Source: an uncultured Flavobacterium sp. (GTDB lineage Bacteria > Bacteroidota > Bacteroidia > Flavobacteriales > Flavobacteriaceae). From it: a stretch of 64,000 bases of DNA. The translations under genes were made by a program, and so were the position numbers. Position 1 is the first letter of the stretch. Every line of letters begins with the position of its first letter. Positions 45,601-54,279 of the stretch are shown piece by piece. Below the pieces are notes generated by a model, which was not told where the DNA came from, ran no database searches, and was given only the letters and a program-made list of their open reading frames with translations. The stretch is from assembly GCF_963422545.1 (NCBI RefSeq), contig NZ_OY730243.1, positions 62,001-126,000 on the forward strand. The letters run 5' to 3'.

Positions 45601-47117
45601 GGTGACTTGTCCTGCTCTAAGGAAGTGGTGTTAATATATTCGGCTATTTGATTGGATAAATTATTCAACTCATAATAAGAATAGGATTTAAAATCATCTT
45701 TAATCGCTATTTTATCAGGAGTTTGAAGGACGTTTTCTATAAATAAATCTATTGTTGTTTTATTTTTAGGATAGTCTGTCTTTGTATCATTAAATCCTAT
45801 CGATAATTGCTGTTTTTCTTTTACGGTCAGGTAATCAAACTCTTTTAGTTTGTTATCCGGATTTGCCAGTATTGCATTTATTAAATTTTCAAAATGTGAT
45901 ACAACAGCTGTAATTGTTGTATCATCGAAATAATTTAAGTTATAATCAAAGTCTATTTTTACATCTTCGGATTCGTCAAATTCTCTGATGTAAATTGCCA
46001 ATGCAACACGTTCTGATTCATGGGTTAATGGAATTACCCGAGTTTCTGTATTATGAAAATCATCTGAAAAATTTTGTTTTTCATAAGATAGTGTAATATT
46101 AAATAGTCTTTCTTTTTCATTAAAAATCTTAAGTTCCTGAATTAATTTACCCAGCGGAAACCTTTGGTGGCGATAATCTTTTCTTAGTTGATTTTTTATC
46201 TCAACAATTAAATCTTCAAATGTAGCTTCAAAATTCATTGGAATTCTTAAAGGTGAAATTCCCATAAAAAGCCCAACCGTTTTTTTGTATATCGATTTAC
46301 TTCGGTTCAAAACGGGTAATCCTATCGCAAAATCATTATTCTGATGCTTTCTTCCAAAATAAATATATAAAGCAGCTAGAATTACATTAAAAGTAGAACA
46401 TTTATAGCTTGAAGATAATTTGTTTAACTGATTATATACGGCTCTTTTTACAATCAGTTCTTTGCGGTTACTTTTGTTAATTTGAGCTGTATCATTGATT
46501 TTTTCAAACAAATTTTCCGGTAAATTATTAAACCTATTGTACCAATACAATTTATCATGAACATAGGTATCAGACTTTTGATAAACTAAATCATCTATCA
46601 TAAAATCTTTATAGGTAAAAGGATAATCTGATGTAATACTTCCGGATTTAAAAATCTCATTATAGTTTTGAACTAATCTTTGAAACATTAATGAAGTTCC
46701 CCAGCCGTCTGTTATTATATGGTGATAAACTGAAAACAAATAGTAAAAATCTTCTTCGACTTTTACCAAAGTAAAGACATGTAAAAGGTTTCCATTAAAT
46801 AAATCAAAAGGTTTCAGAAACTCCTTTTGCATATAATTTACAGCTTCTTCTAAAGGGTTTTCACTTTGCGAAAAATCAACAAATCCTAATTGCGAATTAT
46901 GCTCTTGCAACACTTTTGTTGTTACATCTTCCTGAACTTTTTCAAGAATTACTCTGTAAACATCGTGTTGATTAATTAATGCAATGTATGCCTTATTAAA
47001 TATGTCAAAATTTACAGCACCTTTAATTTCTATTTTAGCACCAATATTGTAGATAGGTTCGTTAGGCAATAATAATTGCTCAAAATATACATCCTGTTGT
47101 GGTAGCGTAAGTTTCAT
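42675..47117 (-). CDS. NRPS, C-A-T-C architecture, glycine predicted
   Basis: The 1480-residue protein has a condensation domain (~1-430, active HHIITDG at 132-138) and an adenylation domain (~450-945) with TSGSTG, FDIS, YGPTETT, YETGDVG and KIRGYRIELG core motifs. A T domain follows (LGGHSLNAIKL, phosphopantetheine Ser) and then a second condensation domain with HHIIMDG. Reading the specificity positions by alignment to GrsA gives DILQLGMIW, one step from the glycine code DILQLGLIW that I recall. The enzyme ends after the second C domain, with no T, TE or reductase, so that domain must take its acceptor from another protein or act as a terminal coupling or release domain. The gene lies 21 bases upstream of the PPTase gene and 64 bases after the exporter gene. 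Confidence 0.9.
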   Translation of the reverse strand: MKLTLPQQDVYFEQLLLPNEPIYNIGAKIEIKGAVNFDIFNKAYIALINQHDVYRVILEKVQEDVTTKVLQEHNSQLGFVDFSQSENPLEEAVNYMQKEFLKPFDLFNGNLLHVFTLVKVEEDFYYLFSVYHHIITDGWGTSLMFQRLVQNYNEIFKSGSITSDYPFTYKDFMIDDLVYQKSDTYVHDKLYWYNRFNNLPENLFEKINDTAQINKSNRKELIVKRAVYNQLNKLSSSYKCSTFNVILAALYIYFGRKHQNNDFAIGLPVLNRSKSIYKKTVGLFMGISPLRIPMNFEATFEDLIVEIKNQLRKDYRHQRFPLGKLIQELKIFNEKERLFNITLSYEKQNFSDDFHNTETRVIPLTHESERVALAIYIREFDESEDVKIDFDYNLNYFDDTTITAVVSHFENLINAILANPDNKLKEFDYLTVKEKQQLSIGFNDTKTDYPKNKTTIDLFIENVLQTPDKIAIKDDFKSYSYYELNNLSNQIAEYINTTSLEQDKSPIAVLLGRSANLVAVLLGILKSGRAYIPLDPNFPTERLGYIVENSQSKVLICEKEYRLDVAEAVKIITLEKILENIDSCKGILTTALSPKDTAYIIYTSGSTGNPKGVEIGHESLLNFLISIRQKPGVSATDTLFSVTTYSFDISILEFFVPLISGAVLYIANQEVLADPYLIIKKIEEIQPTILQATPSFYQLLYNADWQGSKRLKLLCGGDLLSKALAEKLINTNAEVWNMYGPTETTIWSSIKKIEHPEDASNIGKPINNTQFYILDEFLSLKPIGTAGAIYIAGDGLAKGYYKNETLTKEKFIQNPFDTASLCYETGDVGKWNKNGEIEFLGRNDNQVKIRGYRIELGDIESQLNKIEEVKASVVIAKKGNQQESFLVAYLLKGEEEIDLERIFGILKTNLPYYMIPNAIIPLEEFPLTPNQKVDRKALSQRDIQQNFKLNDFKAPNSDLEKKLSEYWKEVLNTDQPISVNDNFFVLGGHSLNAIKLIGIIINQLSYDISLKAIFDYPTIESLAAYLQELKPNTKITIPLSEPKGFYRLTSPQYNIWLASQFHNASVAYNMTAAYSIEGNIDLDKIRNGINRIIKKHEILRTNFIEIDGVPYQKTNPWEEYKFSISVHELKKEKIEETINQLSNSPFDLETDLLVRVQILQAEKGQFIMLFSTHHIIMDGLSLEIFIKEFIENYNSDALDISEKNPLKIQFKDYSEWFNKIAEDNALKNELFWKNYLQNYRPKDTFDKDFDGRYDQQKAGKYGFEITPNITLGLKKIAHEQQVTFYTLLVAAVNILIYKFSDQNDICIGTVNSGRNITELNNQIGMFVKTLVLRTQIKAEQTFADLLKSTQNNLLEINDYQDVPFNKFSQSIFDVMFVYQSPEFSFENIEELKGLKLNSYPVNNTHSRMPLVFNLVEKENKLKGVMDYNADLFEENTIQIIALRYSEILNEIVKNPLLRLDLINSELEVESNTVLDFDFDF

Positions 47118-47181
47118 AATTAAAAATTTTGTAACGTTTTTACTTTGCTCAATTTATCCTCTCTTCAATATGTTTTGGTCT

Positions 47182-48846
47182 TTAGTTTTCAACTTTATCG
47201 TACCATAAATTTTCAGTGCTTAAAAGCTTGTCTTCAATTTTAACGTCCATAACAATTTGTCCGTAATCAAATTTGATAATCCTGTCAGCGTGCTTAAAGT
47301 AGGCATCATCATGAGTAACAGCTATAATTGTTTTTCCTTCTGCTTTTAATTTTGGAACCAGGTTCTCATAAAAGTATTTTCTAAAATGAGGATCCTGATC
47401 TGCTGCCCATTCATCTAATATTAAAATTGGTTTGTTTTCCAGAAGAGCAAAAATCAATGACATTCTTTTGCTTTGTCCTTTAGAAAAATGACGTCTTGCA
47501 GAGTCTTCATTATCATCTAAAATGACTTTATCCAGCTCCATTACTTTCAATAACTCCTGATAATCTTTATTTTTCTCTAATGAATAGTCGTCATAATTGT
47601 TAGAAAATATATGATTGTCAGTAAAAACAGCTGCTAATAAATTTTGAGTTGCTGTACCTTTATTCGTGTTATGTTCGTTATTTAAAATCATTTCACCTTC
47701 TGAAGGTTTGTACAATCCAGTTAGAATATTAATGAATGTACTTTTACCGCTTCCGTTACCGCCTATAATAAATATTACTTCTCCTTTTTCAATTTTTACA
47801 TTTACAGGCCCTAAACCAAAACCTTTATCTGATTCTTCACTTTTATAATTAAAGACAATATTTTTTAACTCAATAGATTTGAATTCTTCTGCTAAATACT
47901 CTTTTACTATTGTATTCTCTTTATTGTCTATATCTTCTTCATTTTCAAAATCACTTAAAAACTTTTTAATCCTTCCGTTAGAAACTAAATATTGAGAATA
48001 GACATTCTGCATGTTTATTAAATTATTAATAGGCCCGGATATAAAAAGTAAAATGACTACATAAGATCCTACTTCATCCTGTGAAAGGAGATTAAAAGCA
48101 GGAAATAAAAACAAGATCGCACCTATAACAAAATACAATCCGTATTGGCTTATTAAATTGATAGAAAGAAAAACAAAATTTATTTCGTAATCCAAAGCTT
48201 TAGATTCATCTCTATTTGGGATCAGATGCTTATTCAATAAGTTTTTTCTTTTGTTGGTATCAACTTTCAACTCTTTGAATCCCTTGATAACATCGTTTAC
48301 ATAACTGTAATAATGTTCATTGTTTTTTCGCAATATTGAGATCTTTTTTGCCATTGTTTTTATTACAACAAAAAAAACGGCTGCTATCAAAATAATTAAT
48401 CCTAAAACAATTAATCCGGAATAAAAAGATATCCAGAACATATAGGTCAGACACAATAGTAACATTAATACCGAGTTGACCGTATGGGTTACAATACTTG
48501 AAAATGAGGCAAATACTCTGATATCCTCAATAGCGGTATAGAATCTTTGTGATCCATGTTTTAGCAATGTAATAAGTGGTGTACTTAGAATTTTCCTGAA
48601 AATATTTTTCTCATTCTCGTATAAAATATGATAGATATATTCGTTGAGCTTTTTTTGAAAAATTATGTTCAGCAAATAGGAATATACAATGACAGCAAGA
48701 AAGACAATCCACATATATCCCTTTAAAAATTCGGCTTTTTTTGAAATTGTATTGTTAATGATATAAAGCGTACCAAAACTTAAAACTGTGTTAGGGATTG
48801 CATATAGAATTATATAAAGGATATTTTTAAATTTTAATTTTAGCAT
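47182..48846 (-). CDS. cyclic-peptide-type ABC exporter (TMD-NBD fusion)
   Basis: The 554-residue half-transporter has six predicted membrane helices in the first ~290 residues. Its ATPase domain (~320-554) has Walker A IGGNGSGKST, a signature-like HFSKGQSKRMS, Walker B ILILDEW and the switch His in VTHDD. The layout and length fit the PvdE/SyrD family of cyclic lipopeptide and siderophore exporters rather than MsbA-like enzymes. It is placed between the type II thioesterase and the small NRPS gene. It presumably pumps the NRPS product or a precursor across the inner membrane, working as a homodimer. Confidence 0.88.
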   Translation of the reverse strand: MLKLKFKNILYIILYAIPNTVLSFGTLYIINNTISKKAEFLKGYMWIVFLAVIVYSYLLNIIFQKKLNEYIYHILYENEKNIFRKILSTPLITLLKHGSQRFYTAIEDIRVFASFSSIVTHTVNSVLMLLLCLTYMFWISFYSGLIVLGLIILIAAVFFVVIKTMAKKISILRKNNEHYYSYVNDVIKGFKELKVDTNKRKNLLNKHLIPNRDESKALDYEINFVFLSINLISQYGLYFVIGAILFLFPAFNLLSQDEVGSYVVILLFISGPINNLINMQNVYSQYLVSNGRIKKFLSDFENEEDIDNKENTIVKEYLAEEFKSIELKNIVFNYKSEESDKGFGLGPVNVKIEKGEVIFIIGGNGSGKSTFINILTGLYKPSEGEMILNNEHNTNKGTATQNLLAAVFTDNHIFSNNYDDYSLEKNKDYQELLKVMELDKVILDDNEDSARRHFSKGQSKRMSLIFALLENKPILILDEWAADQDPHFRKYFYENLVPKLKAEGKTIIAVTHDDAYFKHADRIIKFDYGQIVMDVKIEDKLLSTENLWYDKVEN

Positions 48847-48908
48847 AATTTCAGTCGTTTATTTTCAAAACATTATTTTCTTATTAATCCCTGCCACTGT
48901 TATTTTAT

Positions 48909-49625
48909 TTAAACTTTACATTCAAGTTCCCGAGTATTCTCAACGCATTGCTGCAATATGTTTGCAATTCTTTCCGGATGCTTGTAGATAAAAAAGTGAT
49001 CGCCGGAAAGTATCTCCGAATGAAAACTGGCTTTCGTAAAACGTTTCCAATTTGCAATATCAACAGCGCTTTTTTCCAAATCTCCCATTATGGAATAGAT
49101 TGGTATGTTTACTGCTCGTTCGTCTGCCAGTAAGTTTCTTTCGGCCAATTCAAAATCAGATCTGAAAACGGGTTCTATAAAATCGATAAATTCAGTGTTG
49201 GCTCTTAACTCATCAGGCAAACCACCCATTTTTTTAATTTCGTCGATAAACTCACGTTTTTCATACTGGTATAATCTCCTGTTTTCTCTCACTCCGGGTC
49301 CCGGATTACCTGTAAAAACAAGATATGCCGGTGCACGATCAATTTTTTCAAGCATATTTGCCACTCTTAAGCCAAGTCCGGTTCCCAGACTATGACCATA
49401 TATTATAAAAAACGGTGAGGTTAGTTTTGATACAATTTGCTGAAAAACATCTTCGGCTGCATGATCAAATTCTGTCAATAAAGATTCTTTAATACGTCGG
49501 CCTCTCCCGGGAAGTTCCAGACTTATTACCTCATAATCTTTTAGATACGGGATTAAAAAGTTAAATGAATAACAGTTTCCTCCGGCAAAGGGTATCAGAA
49601 ATAATTGTATTTTTTCCATATTCAC
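48909..49625 (-). CDS. type II thioesterase (GrsT/SrfAD-like)
   Basis: The 238-residue alpha/beta hydrolase has the PFAGGNCYSF oxyanion segment, the nucleophile motif IIYGHSLGTGLG with Ser near 79, an Asp in the IYSIMGDLEKS region and the C-terminal His in LSGDHFFIYK. These features place it in the discrete thioesterase family that removes wrong or stalled acyl groups from T domains. It is one gene before the exporter gene and 35 bases after the TonB-receptor gene. Confidence 0.9.
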   Translation of the reverse strand: MNMEKIQLFLIPFAGGNCYSFNFLIPYLKDYEVISLELPGRGRRIKESLLTEFDHAAEDVFQQIVSKLTSPFFIIYGHSLGTGLGLRVANMLEKIDRAPAYLVFTGNPGPGVRENRRLYQYEKREFIDEIKKMGGLPDELRANTEFIDFIEPVFRSDFELAERNLLADERAVNIPIYSIMGDLEKSAVDIANWKRFTKASFHSEILSGDHFFIYKHPERIANILQQCVENTRELECKV

Positions 49626-49660
49626 TATTGTTTAATTTTTGAAAAAACTCAACTAAATAT

Positions 49661-52240
49661 TTATTGAATTCTATCTAAAGCATCATCATTTCCTAGTTTT
49701 TTTGTTGGCTTTTTAGTATTTACATTTCCAAAATTATAGGTGAATTCAATTCCAAATTTTCTACTGTCTCTATAGCGCGTTTTTTCTGAACTGTAGTTCG
49801 TGAAATATTGGTCTGAAGTATATACATTACGTTTTAATATGTCTGTACCTGAAATCCTTAGTTGTCCCTTATTTTTTAAAATATTTATTAAAAAAGAAGC
49901 GTCAATATTTCCAACAGCTCCTATATGGGTTAACTCATTAGTAAGCTTAGACGAGTATGTACCAATTACTTCCAGTTTTAAATTCTTTGAAAAACTAATA
50001 GTATGATCTGTTTTAAGATTAAACCATGAAGAAGACAAACTATATTTACTGCCTAAAACCATTCCGGTTGATTTTGAATACCCGGCTACAGTGCCACTAT
50101 TCTGACTGTTCCACCATGAAGTGATTTTTATAGGGTAAAATACATCAATATAAAAATCATGAGACTGATCCAGATTTTGCAATGAAAAGTAGGTAACTCC
50201 TGTATCAAAATTCTGACTGTAAGGAAATTGCCCCAACATACCTTTGATATAAACGTAATTAAGCGATATGTTTAGTTTGTCTAAATTTATGTTTACAGAA
50301 AAGTTATCGTTGTACTGTGGTTTTAATGCCGGATTGCCTGTAAAAACAGTATAACTATTTACAAATATGGTATAGGGAACCAATTCGTTATAGGGAGTTC
50401 TAATGATGGTTTTCTTATAAGAAAACGAATAATTATAAAGATCACTTATATCATGCTGATAGAAAAAAGTTGGGAAAAACTTAAGATATTTTTGAGGTTC
50501 ACCACCTGTATAAGTTGCATCTGTGTTTTCTAATCGCAGACCAAATTGAAGTTTATCTTTTGTCCAGTTTTTATATAAAATACCATAAGCAGATGAGATT
50601 GTCTCTCTTAATTTGGTATCATTTGAATACTCTGGTATAATAACATTTGAACCGTTGATGTTTTCTTCGTAGACTATCTGACTTTTGGAATTTGATGTTT
50701 GGTTTTTCAAACCTGCTTCGAGTTTCCATTGATTTTTAAAATTTTGGATATAATCCAATTGTGCAATCCAGATATCAATTCCAGTTGAATTTGTGGTTTG
50801 ATATTCATTAGGCACTCTTATTGTTTCGCCATCTTTTCCTAAAACATACGATGGAAATGATTGGAAAAAATCGCTTTGATAAGGCGTATAAGTTCCCAAC
50901 ATATTTATTTCTGTATCTCCGGATTTAGAAGAAAAATGATAATTCAGGTTATAGTTATTTGTGTATCCTTTACTTCTTAAAGGACTTTTAGTTACTAAAA
51001 CTGAATCTATTGGAGAATTTAGTTTACTGAATTCATCTGTAGAATTAAAATTACCTGTTCTACGAAATGGATTTGTTATTACAAGTGCACCAATATATTG
51101 GTTATCTGTTATATCATACTGAACTCCAGCCTGAGCAGAATAGAATTTTTGATAAAACAAACGGGTTAGATCTTCATTAATAACATCCTTACCGTTAAGT
51201 ATTCTTTCTGTATTATTAAAAGTCATTTGGTCACTTTTACGATAGCCCAATGTACCATAAGTCGTTAGTTTGCCTTTTCTATAGGTTAAATTGGCATTTA
51301 CACCATATTCGCCATATTCGCCCTGAGCACCAGTGACTCTTACATTTCCTGTATAGCCATCCATCTGCCCTTTTTTTGTAATGATATTTATTACTGCTCC
51401 ATAAGTCGCATCGTACTTAGCTGATGGATTTGTAATTAATTCCATTGATAAAATATTACCTGCAGGAATCATTTGCAGGACGTTTTCAATAGAACTGTCC
51501 GGATATTGCTTATTATCTACCAAAACGAGTGTTTTCTTTGATTGTAAGCTCACTTCATTTGTAGCTGATATCGTTACAAAAGGTGTATTTTTTAATAAGT
51601 CGAAAGAAGTTCCGGCTGCTAAAGCATTATCTTTTACCTTAATTACAAAACGATCGCTTTTTCTTTCTACCAGATCAATCTTTTTTGTAATAACAACTTC
51701 TTCCAGTTTGTTAACATCGGGAATCAGAATTAAAGGCGGAGAAACTACAATTGCATCCGGTTCTAATTTTATTATTTCAGAATAAAAAGCAGCAAATCCA
51801 AATGCATAAGCTTTTAAATAGTAACTGCCCGGTTCAATATCTGAAAGATGAAACAATCCCTGAGAATCTGTTAAGGTTCCTTGCACAAAAGTTGAATCAA
51901 CTGAGCGGAACAATGAAACCTCGACAAATTCCTGAGATTCTCCTGTTTCATTTAATACATTTCCTTTTAAATCAGCGCTTTTTTTTAATTGTACCTTTTT
52001 AATGGTATCAAAAAGCTCGTCTTTTGATTTAAAAAAAGGTACAATTTTATAATTATTGCCAGGATGAATAGTAGTATTCGAAAGAACACGTAACTCTTTT
52101 TCCTTATTTGGCGTTTTATTTATTGAAAAGGATAAATTAAAAAACAACATAAACGTTAACATCAATATAGCAGAGCCAAAATGGTCCTTTTTCTTATAAT
52201 TTATATATAGACAGGATACTAAATACCTCTTGTATTTCAT
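49661..52240 (-). CDS. TonB-dependent outer-membrane receptor in the NRPS cluster
   Basis: The 859-residue protein has a signal-like segment (ILMLTFMLFFNLSFS) after a polar lead, so an internal start is possible. A carboxypeptidase-regulatory-like domain follows (~95-180, ALIGN-like NVLNETGESQEFVEVSLF), then a plug-like domain (KLEEVVITKKIDLVERKSDR...MELITNPSAKYDATYG) and an outer-membrane beta-barrel (OMP_b-brl_3 style) ending KFGIEFTYNFG with a short tail. It is part of the peptide operon: 73 bases after the beta-hydroxylase gene and 35 before the thioesterase gene. It may import the peptide or an iron complex, or mediate outer-membrane export. No iron-linked genes or Fur box were seen nearby, so a siderophore role is unproven. 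Confidence 0.82.
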   Translation of the reverse strand: MKYKRYLVSCLYINYKKKDHFGSAILMLTFMLFFNLSFSINKTPNKEKELRVLSNTTIHPGNNYKIVPFFKSKDELFDTIKKVQLKKSADLKGNVLNETGESQEFVEVSLFRSVDSTFVQGTLTDSQGLFHLSDIEPGSYYLKAYAFGFAAFYSEIIKLEPDAIVVSPPLILIPDVNKLEEVVITKKIDLVERKSDRFVIKVKDNALAAGTSFDLLKNTPFVTISATNEVSLQSKKTLVLVDNKQYPDSSIENVLQMIPAGNILSMELITNPSAKYDATYGAVINIITKKGQMDGYTGNVRVTGAQGEYGEYGVNANLTYRKGKLTTYGTLGYRKSDQMTFNNTERILNGKDVINEDLTRLFYQKFYSAQAGVQYDITDNQYIGALVITNPFRRTGNFNSTDEFSKLNSPIDSVLVTKSPLRSKGYTNNYNLNYHFSSKSGDTEINMLGTYTPYQSDFFQSFPSYVLGKDGETIRVPNEYQTTNSTGIDIWIAQLDYIQNFKNQWKLEAGLKNQTSNSKSQIVYEENINGSNVIIPEYSNDTKLRETISSAYGILYKNWTKDKLQFGLRLENTDATYTGGEPQKYLKFFPTFFYQHDISDLYNYSFSYKKTIIRTPYNELVPYTIFVNSYTVFTGNPALKPQYNDNFSVNINLDKLNISLNYVYIKGMLGQFPYSQNFDTGVTYFSLQNLDQSHDFYIDVFYPIKITSWWNSQNSGTVAGYSKSTGMVLGSKYSLSSSWFNLKTDHTISFSKNLKLEVIGTYSSKLTNELTHIGAVGNIDASFLINILKNKGQLRISGTDILKRNVYTSDQYFTNYSSEKTRYRDSRKFGIEFTYNFGNVNTKKPTKKLGNDDALDRIQ

Positions 52241-52313
52241 AGATTAAAAAAATTATAATGTAAAGTAAGAATGACTGCATGTATCAATTAATGAATTTTG
52301 TGTTTACAGCTTG

Positions 52314-53924
52314 TTATAAACTCAATTCGTAAGCGTATAAAATCTCTTTTTCGCCAAAAAGTCTTTCAGCAATAATTCCTCTTTTAGTACACTCTTCTAC
52401 TAGTTTGTTTGATTGCACAATAGGGTTAGATTCATCTGTGTATTTCAAACTGCTTATAAATTCCAGCCAAGGTTCCTGACCCATTGCATATACATAAGCT
52501 TCTTTAGGATTGAATATGTTTACCAAGTGCATTCCTTTGTCAAAATCTGACCCTGAAAGTCTTCTTGACTGATCTTTATCTCTTTGTAAATCCTGAGTCA
52601 GTAAAGGTCCGTACAACCATGTTAATGGCGCTCCGTCACATTCCATTCCTAGGAACACAACATCGACATCTCCGGTAATACGGTGTACATGTTTGTATAA
52701 ATTTGCTTCCATAACTCTTGCATCGGCAACAAATAAAAATGAAAACGTTCCTACCTCAATATGATAACAAATTTTTGCATTTACATTCAAATCACTATGT
52801 TCTCCTGTAAAAGGAATACCAGTTAAAACACAATTTTTAAATTGCAATTTTTCCATTTCTCCAATTTCAATTACATTATTGAAACCTATTTTATTGAAAA
52901 GCAATTTTAAATTTGGATCCTGTAACGCTCCTGAATTAGTACGAGGAATAATGATGTTCTTAATTTTATGACGTAACGGAAGTAATGTTTCTAACAAAAT
53001 GTGATCCTGATGATTGTGTGTAATCAAAACATAATCGATAGTATCCGGCAAATCAATATCAGAGAAATGATTGATAGACGATTGGTAACCGTAATAACTA
53101 ATTACGGGATCTACCAATATACTAATATCCTGAGTTTCAATAAGAATACAGGCATGTCCAAAATAACGCATCCTTACATTTGAACCTTCGTATTTATCGT
53201 AATTTTGGTGCTCTTCCTGCGTAAAGAATGTCTTAAACAAATCTAAATCAGCTTCTGGAATATTTAGTTTATTTGCTATTTCTTCAATTGTTCCTGGTTC
53301 TCTTTTCATTTTGCTTAAAGCATCAATACCAAGATCTTTAAACGGAATATCTAAATGCACCACATTTGGTTCGTCTAATTTTGGCGTACTTAAACAGAAA
53401 GGGCGTTCATCATTATCTGTAGTCCATAAAGCAATACTTTGTGATTTTTCATTGTAAAATTCGCTATCATACAATAAAGTCTCAAAAAACCGATACGAAG
53501 CATTATTATTTAAATCGTATACCAACTCTACATATCCTTTTAGAATTTCAGGCACTTTATCATACAAAGTTTCCAAAGAAAATCCCTTTGCATTAGCCTT
53601 TAGCATGGCGTCTAATTCCTGAATTGCAGCTGCCATCGCAATAGAACTTGCTTGTTCCTGGATAGTAGTTTCTTTTAGTTCTTTGATATCCTCTACTCTT
53701 GAATATTTATAATCAATAAAAGGACCTCCTAACATTTTAGGATTTTTAACTGCCGCAACGTGTATTTGCTCTGATTGTATATAGGAATTCATGATTTTTA
53801 AATGTCTTCCTACTATATTCATAGCAGCAGTTGCCGGCGATATTAAATGTGGCCATGCATACCATCTCCCTATTAAAGGTTCAATAACTACATTAGGTTT
53901 CAAATACCAATTATTGTTTTCCAT
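52314..53924 (-). CDS. CmlA-like diiron aminoacyl beta-hydroxylase (MBL fold)
   Basis: The 536-residue protein has an N-terminal domain (~1-245) and a C-terminal metallo-beta-lactamase fold with HNHQDH at 303-308, then Glu-375 (TGEHSDL), Asp-401 (VADARVM) and His-466. In CmlA, as I recall, the diiron ligands are His-305, His-307, Asp-309, His-310, Glu-377, Asp-403 and His-469, so the spacing agrees almost exactly and the overall length (532) too. The Glu in place of a usual MBL His is the mark of this hydroxylase group. CmlA hydroxylates the beta carbon of an amino acid bound to an NRPS T domain. It is the first gene of the accessory operon. The target residue here is unknown. Confidence 0.82.
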   Translation of the reverse strand: MENNNWYLKPNVVIEPLIGRWYAWPHLISPATAAMNIVGRHLKIMNSYIQSEQIHVAAVKNPKMLGGPFIDYKYSRVEDIKELKETTIQEQASSIAMAAAIQELDAMLKANAKGFSLETLYDKVPEILKGYVELVYDLNNNASYRFFETLLYDSEFYNEKSQSIALWTTDNDERPFCLSTPKLDEPNVVHLDIPFKDLGIDALSKMKREPGTIEEIANKLNIPEADLDLFKTFFTQEEHQNYDKYEGSNVRMRYFGHACILIETQDISILVDPVISYYGYQSSINHFSDIDLPDTIDYVLITHNHQDHILLETLLPLRHKIKNIIIPRTNSGALQDPNLKLLFNKIGFNNVIEIGEMEKLQFKNCVLTGIPFTGEHSDLNVNAKICYHIEVGTFSFLFVADARVMEANLYKHVHRITGDVDVVFLGMECDGAPLTWLYGPLLTQDLQRDKDQSRRLSGSDFDKGMHLVNIFNPKEAYVYAMGQEPWLEFISSLKYTDESNPIVQSNKLVEECTKRGIIAERLFGEKEILYAYELSL

Positions 53925-54050
53925 AAAAAAAAATTTTATTGTTTAAGTTAAATTTCAAATAAGGTTTTTTCCTGATTAATCTACATCTTAAATTAATTAC
54001 AAGATCTCGTCGACTTTTCAACAAAATAACAGCAAGTTTTCTCCTAAAAA

Positions 54051-54080
54051 TTACGGTCTTTATCTATAAAATTTACGGTC
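54051..54080 (-). promoter_or_regulatory. 22-bp-spaced direct repeat upstream of the hydroxylase operon
   Basis: TTACGGTC occurs at 54051-54058 and 54073-54080 in the same orientation (GACCGTAA on the minus strand), about 130-150 bases before the hydroxylase ATG. Two half-sites two helical turns apart fit the binding style of LytTR or AraC regulators. No TTG-N17-23-TAnnTTTG promoter was found downstream of it. Confidence 0.45.
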
Positions 54081-54170
54081 TTTTTGCCACTACCCGAAAA
54101 CACTTATGTACAATAGAATTTATTACTTTTTGTTTACTTTAAATTAATATCAAAATTGCTTTTTGACCCA

Positions 54171-54205
54171 TAAAAAAACCCCTAATGACCATAAACATTA
54201 GGGGG
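54171..54205 (-). terminator. strong terminator after the large NRPS gene
   Basis: 54179-54187 and 54196-54204 form a 9-bp GC-capped stem (CCCCTAATG/CATTAGGGG) with an 8-base loop. On the minus strand it is followed by seven T. It lies about 75 bases after the NRPS stop and separates the large NRPS transcript from the operon starting with the beta-hydroxylase. Confidence 0.85.
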
Positions 54206-54279
54206 CAAAAAATCTCAAAAAAAACCTAACAAACCACGAATTATAAACCAAAATATAAAACGTATTTTAAATATCAATA

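Noticed and set aside
49661..52240. Calling the peptide product a siderophore because of the TonB receptor and PvdE-like exporter
   Set aside because: No iron-reductase, Fur box or typical iron-ligand building blocks (catechol, hydroxamate) are visible; only beta-hydroxylation would fit.
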